Source: Hymenobacter setariae
GTDB taxonomy: Bacteria; Bacteroidota; Bacteroidia; Cytophagales; Hymenobacteraceae
Length of the DNA: 64,000 nt
NCBI RefSeq assembly: GCF_007713685.1
Contig: NZ_VMRJ01000004.1
Location: forward strand, 469,700 to 533,699
Reading direction: 5' to 3'
Shown here piece by piece: positions 58,657 to 64,000 of the stretch (positions are counted from its first letter, which is position 1; each line of letters opens with the position of its first letter). The notes under the pieces were generated by a model. The model did not search any database. It was not told the DNA's origin and saw nothing but the letters and a program-made list of their open reading frames with translations. Both the position numbers and the translations under genes were made by a program.

Positions 58657-60000
58657 ATGTTCAATAAAATTCTAGTTGCCAACCGGGGCGAAATTGCCCT
58701 GCGTGTTATCCGTACCTGCCGCGAGATGGGCATTAAAACGGTGGCCGTGTACTCTACTGCCGACAAGGAAAGCCTACACGTGCGCTTCGCCGACGAGGCT
58801 GTGTGCATTGGGCCACCCGCCAGCAGCCAGAGCTACCTTAATATCCCCACGCTCATTGCGGCGGCCGAGATTACCAATGCTGATGCTATTCACCCCGGCT
58901 ACGGCTTTTTGAGCGAAAACGCGGAGTTTTCGCGCATCTGTGCCGAAAACGGCATCAAATTCATTGGTGCGTCGCCGGACATGATAAACCGGATGGGCGA
59001 TAAGGCGTCGGCCAAGGCAACTATGATTGCGGCGGGCGTGCCCGTGGTGCCTGGCTCGACTGGGCTGCTCGACTCTGTAGAGCAGGGAAAGAAAATCGCG
59101 GCCGAAATAGTATATCCTGTCATCCTGAAAGCGACGGCCGGTGGCGGCGGGCGCGGCATGCGCATTATTAATTCGGAAGACGAGTTTCAGAAAGCTTGGG
59201 ATGATGCCCGCACTGAGGCAAAGGCCGCTTTCGGCAACGATGGCGTATACCTAGAGAAGTTTGTGGTGGAGCCCCGCCACATCGAGGTGCAAATTGTGGG
59301 CGACCAGTTTGGCCACGTGTGCCACCTTTCGGAGCGCGATTGCTCGATTCAGCGTCGCCACCAGAAGCTGGTAGAAGAGGCGCCTAGCCCTTTCATGACC
59401 GACGACCTGCGCGAGCGCATGGGTGCAGCGGCCATCGCTGGCGCCTCGGCCATCAACTACGAAGGTGTGGGCACCATCGAGTTCTTGGTCGATGCCAACC
59501 GTGACTTCTACTTCATGGAAATGAATACTCGTATTCAGGTTGAGCACCCGGTAACTGAGGAAATCATTAACTATGACCTTATTAAGGAGCAAATCAAGGT
59601 AGCGGCTGGCATCCCGATTTCGGGCAAAAACTACTTCCCCAAAATGCACGCGATGGAGTGCCGCATCAATGCGGAGGACCCTAGGGCTGGTTTCCGCCCC
59701 GCGCCGGGCCGCATCACTACGCTGCACATCCCGGGTGGGCACGGCGTGCGTGTGGATACCCACGTGTATGCCGGCTACCAGATTCCGCCGAACTACGACT
59801 CCATGATTGCCAAGCTCATCACCGTCGCTCAAACCCGCGAGGAGTGCATTGTGAAAATGAAGCGTGCCCTGAGCGAGTTTGTGGTAGAGGGCGTGAAAAC
59901 GACCATTCCCTTCCACTTAGCCCTAATGGATAGCGAGGACTTCCAAGCCGGGAATTTCACGACCAAGTTCTTAGAATCGTTCGACTTCTCGGTAGTGTAA
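58657..60000 (+). CDS. accC: Acetyl-CoA carboxylase biotin carboxylase subunit
   Basis: A 447-residue ATP-grasp enzyme that carboxylates the biotin on AccB. Landmarks are FNKILVANRGEIALRVIRTC at the N-terminus, IHPGYGFLSENAEFSRIC, KATAGGGGRGMRI (glycine-rich ATP loop), MEMNTRIQVEHPVTEE (metal and catalytic residues) and ECRINAEDP. The Met at 58657 is preferred to that at 58636. It is followed by a strong 22-bp terminator. Confidence 0.97.
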   Translation: MFNKILVANRGEIALRVIRTCREMGIKTVAVYSTADKESLHVRFADEAVCIGPPASSQSYLNIPTLIAAAEITNADAIHPGYGFLSENAEFSRICAENGIKFIGASPDMINRMGDKASAKATMIAAGVPVVPGSTGLLDSVEQGKKIAAEIVYPVILKATAGGGGRGMRIINSEDEFQKAWDDARTEAKAAFGNDGVYLEKFVVEPRHIEVQIVGDQFGHVCHLSERDCSIQRRHQKLVEEAPSPFMTDDLRERMGAAAIAGASAINYEGVGTIEFLVDANRDFYFMEMNTRIQVEHPVTEEIINYDLIKEQIKVAAGIPISGKNYFPKMHAMECRINAEDPRAGFRPAPGRITTLHIPGGHGVRVDTHVYAGYQIPPNYDSMIAKLITVAQTREECIVKMKRALSEFVVEGVKTTIPFHLALMDSEDFQAGNFTTKFLESFDFSVV

Positions 60001-60007
60001 GCTGCCA

Positions 60008-60063
60008 TTTTTAAAAGCAAAAGCGCTCCGGTAGTTAAACTGGAGCGCTTTTGCTTTTAAAAA
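60008..60063. terminator. Strong terminator after accC
   Basis: Perfect 22-bp arms (60008-60029 and 60042-60063), A/T-rich at the base and GC at the apex, with a 12-base loop. It ends the fatty-acid cluster. Confidence 0.9.
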
Positions 60064-60106
60064 CAATCATCTTTACGCAGATTATTCTCCACTACCATAC
60101 CACGTG

Positions 60107-60463
60107 ATGAAAGCGATTTTACTGGGTTTGCTTGGGCTGGCGGGCAGCCTGCTTACTAGCTGCGCCGAGCCCTGCAATGGGCATATCGAAAGCACGGTGC
60201 TCTATTTTGCCGAAGGCCCGAACCACCAAGGCCAGCTTGTGTACGCCAATGTGCTGAATAAGCCCGACCTAGGTAGGCAGCACACGCTGATGCGCGATGA
60301 CAAAGAGTATGGCACCTTCGGCAACGTCATCATTATCGAAGACCCTCAGAACCAGTTCAAAGGCCGGCGCAGCGTTTGCTTCGACGAGTTTAAAGTGCAG
60401 CCTATGCCTGCCGATGGGCGCTTAGACGAGACAGATATTACCCGAATTGTAGTGCTCAAATAA
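60107..60463 (+). CDS. Small hypothetical lipoprotein
   Basis: Not recognised. A 118-residue lipoprotein: signal KAILLGLLGLAGSLLTSC with lipobox LTSC (Cys near residue 19). The mature domain has LVYANVLNKPDLGRQ, NVIIIEDPQNQFKG and a single further Cys in SVCFDEF. Start chosen at the ATG at 60107; a GTG one codon earlier is possible. It is convergent with the UbiB-like gene, only five bases apart at the stops. Confidence 0.65.
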   Translation: MKAILLGLLGLAGSLLTSCAEPCNGHIESTVLYFAEGPNHQGQLVYANVLNKPDLGRQHTLMRDDKEYGTFGNVIIIEDPQNQFKGRRSVCFDEFKVQPMPADGRLDETDITRIVVLK

Positions 60464-60468
60464 AGCGG

Positions 60469-62154
60469 TTACTCACGCGAGCGGCGGCGTGGCAGCGTGA
60501 GAAGCAAAATAAGAAATACACTGAACCCTAGGCTATACCACGTAATGACCGGAAGCCCCCGGTAATACGGCATTTGGGGTGCGTAGTGCCCAAGCAGGCT
60601 GAGGCCTGAGAACAAAATACTACCTAGGGCCAACAGCGCCAGGATGGTGCGACCCACCAACTCGTCGGCCTTACGCAGCAGGCTACTGTAGCCACTCAAC
60701 TCTACTTTTACCCGGAGCTCACCCTTGCTGACTTTGCGCATAATCTGGCGTAAGTCGACGGGCAAGGTTTGGAGCAGGGCTAGGAGCTGGGTGCCAGTGT
60801 ACTCAGCCTCACTGAGAATATTCTCGGTAGAGTATTGCTCACGGATGATTTTAGCGCCGTAGGGGCGCACAAATTCAAAGGTATTGAAATTGGGATGCAG
60901 CACCTTGCCAATACCTTCGAGAATAACTAGGGCGCGCAAAATGAGAAAGACTGCGCCCGGCACTTGCAGCTTGTAGCGGTAGATGATGCCTTGCAGCGAA
61001 TCGGCTAGGTCGCTCATGCTCATGTCTTTGACATCTAGCACCGCAAAGTCCTCGATAAGCAGCCCTAGGTCGGCTTCGAAGGCCCGCATGTCGGGAATGT
61101 CGCTGCTGAGGGCAAGGCGCCGGAAGTTGAGCGCCATGCTGCGGGCATCTTGCCGAGCCATGCCGATGAACACGCCGGCAAAGGCGTATTTCTGCTGCTT
61201 GGTGAGCTTGCCCACCATGCCAAAGTCGATGAGCACGAGCGTGCCATCGGGGCGCACAAGCACATTGCCGGGGTGCGGGTCGGCGTGGAAGAAACCGAAT
61301 TCGAATATCTGGGTCAGGTAGATATCCATACCGGTTTCGGCTACTTGCTCGGGGCTGAGCCCCCAGGTTAGCAACTGCGCTTTATCGGTTATTTTACAAC
61401 CGTTTACAAACTCTATCACCAGTACTTTGCTGGTGCTTAGCTCGCGGTAAACCTTCGGGATGTAGAAAGTGGTGTAGCTTTCGTAGAGCTTGCGCAACTG
61501 CTCCATAGAGCGCGCCTCGGAGGTATAGTCGAGTTCCTTGGTCATGCTGCGCTCGAAGGCATCAACCACGTCTTGCGGGTTGGTGAGGCCCTGGTTGCGC
61601 AGGAAGCCCCCGGTGAGGCGCACCAGTTCGTGCAGCAGGCGCAGGTCGCCCTCTACTTTATCGCGCACGCCGGGGCGCTGAATTTTCACGACCACTTCTT
61701 CGCCACCATGCAGCCGGGCGCGGTGCACCTGCCCAATGCTAGCCGAGCCAATCGGCACATCATCAAACTCGGTGAACACCTCGGCGAGTGGCCGACCCAA
61801 CTCCTGCTCAATAAGCTGGCGGGCCGCCTCTACAGAAAAGGGAGGTACATTGCTTTGCAGCTTCTCAAACTCGTCGATAAGCGCTTCGGGCAGCAGGTCG
61901 GCGCGGTTGCTCAGGGCCTGGGCTAGCTTGATGAATGTGGGCCCTAGCTCCTCGATAATGAGGCGAATACGCTCCCAACGCGTGGTTTCGAACACGGGGC
62001 GCTCATCTTCTTCGAGCCAGCGCAGGCGGCGCTTCTGGCTGACGAGCCGGCGCAGGGGCGTATTCGTGACGACGTCTTCGAACCCGTAGCGTAGCAGCAC
62101 CTCGGCTACTTGGCGAATGCGAGTGAGATTGGAGAGCGTGTTCTTAAAAATCAC
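60469..62154 (-). CDS. ABC1/UbiB-family atypical kinase
   Basis: A 561-residue protein of the UbiB/COQ8 group, which supports quinone biosynthesis. It has the GTG start, the KxGQ-like motif here as TFIKLAQALSNRADLLP (Ala in place of Gly), the Ala-rich loop IGSASIGQVHRA, the VVKIQRPGV Lys, a catalytic-loop region FHADPHPGNVLV and the metal-binding LIDFGMVG. Two transmembrane segments at the C-terminus anchor it. Bacteroidetes use menaquinone, so the physiological role here may be quinone metabolism in general; I infer this only. Confidence 0.9.
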   Translation of the reverse strand: MIFKNTLSNLTRIRQVAEVLLRYGFEDVVTNTPLRRLVSQKRRLRWLEEDERPVFETTRWERIRLIIEELGPTFIKLAQALSNRADLLPEALIDEFEKLQSNVPPFSVEAARQLIEQELGRPLAEVFTEFDDVPIGSASIGQVHRARLHGGEEVVVKIQRPGVRDKVEGDLRLLHELVRLTGGFLRNQGLTNPQDVVDAFERSMTKELDYTSEARSMEQLRKLYESYTTFYIPKVYRELSTSKVLVIEFVNGCKITDKAQLLTWGLSPEQVAETGMDIYLTQIFEFGFFHADPHPGNVLVRPDGTLVLIDFGMVGKLTKQQKYAFAGVFIGMARQDARSMALNFRRLALSSDIPDMRAFEADLGLLIEDFAVLDVKDMSMSDLADSLQGIIYRYKLQVPGAVFLILRALVILEGIGKVLHPNFNTFEFVRPYGAKIIREQYSTENILSEAEYTGTQLLALLQTLPVDLRQIMRKVSKGELRVKVELSGYSSLLRKADELVGRTILALLALGSILFSGLSLLGHYAPQMPYYRGLPVITWYSLGFSVFLILLLTLPRRRSRE

Positions 62155-62293
62155 GAAGTGAAGGTACTAAATCAATGGGCCTAAGCGTATAACTGCCCCA
62201 CCCTAATGGCCCGGCCTACGTAAGTGGGGCATAGCTTTTGCTCAAAGCTACGCCTGCCTACGCCGCTCTATCTCCCTCCCACCCGCTTACCTC

Positions 62294-62836
62294 ATGACTC
62301 ACCGATTACACTTGCTGGTCGAGCAGCTCGACCGCGCCACCAACAATGCTCTGGCCACGGCCGAAGCCCTAGGGCCGCGTGCCTACATTGCGCCGGTACC
62401 CGGGCAATGGGCCGCCGCCCAAGTCATTCATCACTTACTTACGGCCGAGCAGCGCATTGTTGGTGCGCTCCAAAAGGCTTTGTCTACCAGCGCTGACACT
62501 TGGCGGCTAGCTACCCTCAAAAACCGCTTGCGGAGTACGCTACTGCGCATGGCTCTGCGCCTGCCGGGCCTCAAGTTCAAGGTGCCACCTACGCTGCCCC
62601 CGCCCCCGGCCCCCGAAGCGATTGCGCCGCTAGCAACCTTGCGCGAGCAGTGGAGCAGCATACGCCGCCAGCTAGAGCAGGTGCTCAATGAGTTTCCGGG
62701 CAATAAGCTAACGCACACGGTATTTCGCCACCCTAGGGCGGGCTGGCTCACCGTGGGCCAAACGGTTACATCCATTCTCGACCACACGCTGCACCACCAG
62801 CAGCAGCTCAATCGCATTAGCAAGGTGCTGAAGTAA
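62294..62836 (+). CDS. DinB-like (DUF664/DfsB) four-helix protein
   Basis: A 180-residue DinB-superfamily protein. It has an N-terminal VPGQWAAAQVIHHLL segment (first His ligand) and the C-terminal LDHTLHHQQQL (two His ligands), which together form the metal site. A proline-rich stretch (PPTLPPPPAPE) in the middle is longer than usual. DinB-like proteins are thiol- or metal-dependent transferases; the role of this one is unknown. It is unrelated to the polymerase dinB. It is divergent from the UbiB-like gene. Confidence 0.8.
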   Translation: MTHRLHLLVEQLDRATNNALATAEALGPRAYIAPVPGQWAAAQVIHHLLTAEQRIVGALQKALSTSADTWRLATLKNRLRSTLLRMALRLPGLKFKVPPTLPPPPAPEAIAPLATLREQWSSIRRQLEQVLNEFPGNKLTHTVFRHPRAGWLTVGQTVTSILDHTLHHQQQLNRISKVLK

Positions 62837-62875
62837 GGTGAGAAACTTACCTCCTTTATTACTCTACTGTTTGGC

Positions 62876-63280
62876 TTATTCCGCTTGCAAGGCTGCTGCC
62901 AGCTCCGGCGGGGGCACCGTTAGTTTACGGCGGTCTAGGTCGAGCCAAGCCCCATCGACGGTAACGGTAGCCGCCACGCGGCCGTCGGCCTTGTAGATGG
63001 TGTGCTCGATGGTCCAGCGCGAGCCATCGGGGGTGCCGCTGGCCATGCGGCCTTCTACCCGAATTTCTTCGCCCGCGTGAATTTCCTTGAGGTACTTAGT
63101 TTCTTCGCGAAACAAGATGGGGCCAATGCGCAGCTCGCCAAACTTGCGCAGGTCGTAGCCATAGCTGGCCAGCCAATGCACCCGTTGGTCGGCCGCAAAG
63201 TCGGCGTAGGCCGAGTGGCGCATGTGGCCGTTGGGGTCCAGCTCGGCCCAGCGCACGGTGTAGGTTTGGGAATGCGGCAT
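62876..63280 (-). CDS. Acyl-CoA thioesterase (4HBT hot-dog fold)
   Basis: A 134-residue hot-dog-fold protein. The N-terminus TYTVRWAELDPNGHMRHSAYADF contains the active-site Asp (ELDPNGHM), matching 4-hydroxybenzoyl-CoA thioesterase/YbgC-type enzymes. The remaining strands (EEIRVEGRMASG, WTIEHTIYKADGRVAATVTV) are complete. It would hydrolyse an acyl-CoA thioester in the cytoplasm. Start at 63280 is preferred; the 14 codons upstream are not family-like. Confidence 0.85.
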   Translation of the reverse strand: MPHSQTYTVRWAELDPNGHMRHSAYADFAADQRVHWLASYGYDLRKFGELRIGPILFREETKYLKEIHAGEEIRVEGRMASGTPDGSRWTIEHTIYKADGRVAATVTVDGAWLDLDRRKLTVPPPELAAALQAE

Positions 63281-63340
63281 GTTGAAACGAATAAGAGGAA
63301 AATGGGAAAAGTAAACCAGCACTGCCCACCTAGGTTACGC

Positions 63341-63373
63341 TTGCGTGGGGCCAGTGCCGATTTATTACATTTG
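63341..63373 (+). promoter_or_regulatory. Candidate promoter of the terminal esterase gene
   Basis: TTG at 63341-63343 and TACATTTG at 63366-63373, separated by 22 bases, approximate the Bacteroidetes -33/-7 pair. The ATG follows 24 bases later. Confidence 0.5.
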
Positions 63374-63397
63374 GCTTCTCTTCTTAGCTTTCATAAC

Positions 63398-64000
63398 ATG
63401 CTGGTTAACCTACGATTGCTGCTAAAAATAGCTTGCGTACTAGTTCTATTCCCGGCAGCAGTTTTTGCCCAGGGCGATTCGACGGTTGTGAAGCTGTACC
63501 AAAGCGGCGCGCCAGGCTTTAAAAACCGGCGCAATGAACCGGAGAAAGGAACGAACACGATAAGCAACGTGCATAACCCATCCATTACCGTGTTTCTGCC
63601 ACCTAAGGGGCAGGCCACGGGGGCAGCAGTGGTTATATGCCCAGGCGGGGGCCACGTTCGGCTGGTAGTAAAGTCGGAAGGCTATGCTCCTGCGAAGTAT
63701 TTTACCAGCATGGGAGTGGCGGCCATTGTACTCAAATACCGCCTAGGCCGCGATACGCTTTCGCCCTACAAAATCGAGGAGCACGCGCGCCAAGATGGCA
63801 ACCGTGCGATGCGCCTAGTGAGGGAGCACGCCGCCGAATGGGCAATCGACCCAAACCGTATTGGCATGATGGGCTTTTCGGCCGGGGGAGAGGTCGTGAA
63901 TATGGTCGCTTACGACAATGCTAATCCAGGCCTAAAACTGAACGACGCAACCGACAAATTAAGCTCTCTGCCCAACTTTGTGATACAGGTCTACCCCGGC
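63398..64000 (+). CDS. Secreted alpha/beta hydrolase (BD-FAE/acetyl-esterase type), 3' partial
   Basis: The frame stays open for 201 codons to the window end. A signal peptide (IACVLVLFPAAVFAQ, cleaved near residue 27) precedes SITVFLPPKG, AVVICPGGGHVRL (oxyanion-hole HGGG-like) and IGMMGFSAGGE (nucleophile Ser). This matches Bacteroidetes secreted esterases of the carbohydrate-esterase kind that accompany polysaccharide use. The catalytic Asp and His would lie beyond the window. It starts 24 bp after a good -7 box. Confidence 0.85.
   Translation, partial: MLVNLRLLLKIACVLVLFPAAVFAQGDSTVVKLYQSGAPGFKNRRNEPEKGTNTISNVHNPSITVFLPPKGQATGAAVVICPGGGHVRLVVKSEGYAPAKYFTSMGVAAIVLKYRLGRDTLSPYKIEEHARQDGNRAMRLVREHAAEWAIDPNRIGMMGFSAGGEVVNMVAYDNANPGLKLNDATDKLSSLPNFVIQVYPG

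Noticed and set aside
1..64000. Insertion sequence, prophage, tRNA or rRNA genes
   Set aside because: None found: no transposase or integrase ORF, and no cloverleaf or rRNA-like sequence that I could recognise by reading.

Overview
The window is a 64-kb piece of a GC-rich Bacteroidetes chromosome, most likely Hymenobacter or a close relative in the Cytophagales. The evidence is the family content (two M13 peptidases, a DUF885 lipoprotein, a TlpA/DUF4369 lipoprotein, RskA-type anti-sigma, NUC1 lipoprotein), the lack of clear Shine-Dalgarno sequences, several Bacteroidetes-type -7 boxes (TAnnTTTG), and the yceD-rpmF-plsX-fabH-efp-accB-accC order. The genus is an inference. I saw no rRNA, tRNA, CRISPR array, transposase or phage gene.

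Layout. 1-3.3 kb: the 3' part of a molybdopterin oxidoreductase gene, an alpha/beta hydrolase and an EthD-like protein. 3.3-13 kb is the accessory part: two SDR oxidoreductases, a cupin, a SnoaL-like protein, a secreted beta-helix protein divergent from a membrane-anchored HTH-like protein, and gene remnants (ABM-like, zinc-less alcohol dehydrogenase, AraC regulator, 5'-truncated DUF2461). Amid these lies the most unusual gene, a secreted 802-residue protein joining a CdtB-like DNase-I-fold domain, an SGNH hydrolase domain and FG-GAP/VCBS repeats. 13-31 kb: deoxynucleoside kinase, GNAT, CDGSH, PH-like, kinase-like, ACBP, CinA-C, amidohydrolase, cyclophilin lipoprotein, S1/P1-like nuclease, two tandem M13 peptidases, xseA-xseB, an H-NOX protein and an ECF sigma/anti-sigma operon. 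31-51 kb: aldehyde dehydrogenase, DNA polymerase IV, YdcF, thioredoxin-like, DUF885, a NUC1 nuclease lipoprotein, TlpA-like lipoprotein, a decayed hydrolase, an M28 peptidase, a HIT protein fused to a NuiA-like nuclease inhibitor, greA, an rsmA operon, M1 and M17 aminopeptidases. 51-64 kb: FAD monooxygenase, pdxA, the fatty-acid/translation cluster, UbiB-like kinase, DinB-family protein, thioesterase and a truncated esterase.

Genes that work together: yceD-rpmF-plsX-fabH-efp-accB-accC couple phospholipid and fatty-acid initiation with translation factors; xseA/xseB form exonuclease VII; the sigma and anti-sigma genes form a regulatory pair. M13, M28, M1, M17 and DUF885 enzymes suggest a protein- and peptide-degrading lifestyle. 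The NUC1 nuclease and the HIT-NuiA fusion may be a nuclease and its inhibitor (inference).

Two non-genic features run through the window. CCTAGG is strongly over-represented (about 90 copies counted by eye) but absent from about 3.7 to 9.5 kb. Many intergenic spaces carry long, near-perfect inverted repeats of a few recognisable families.
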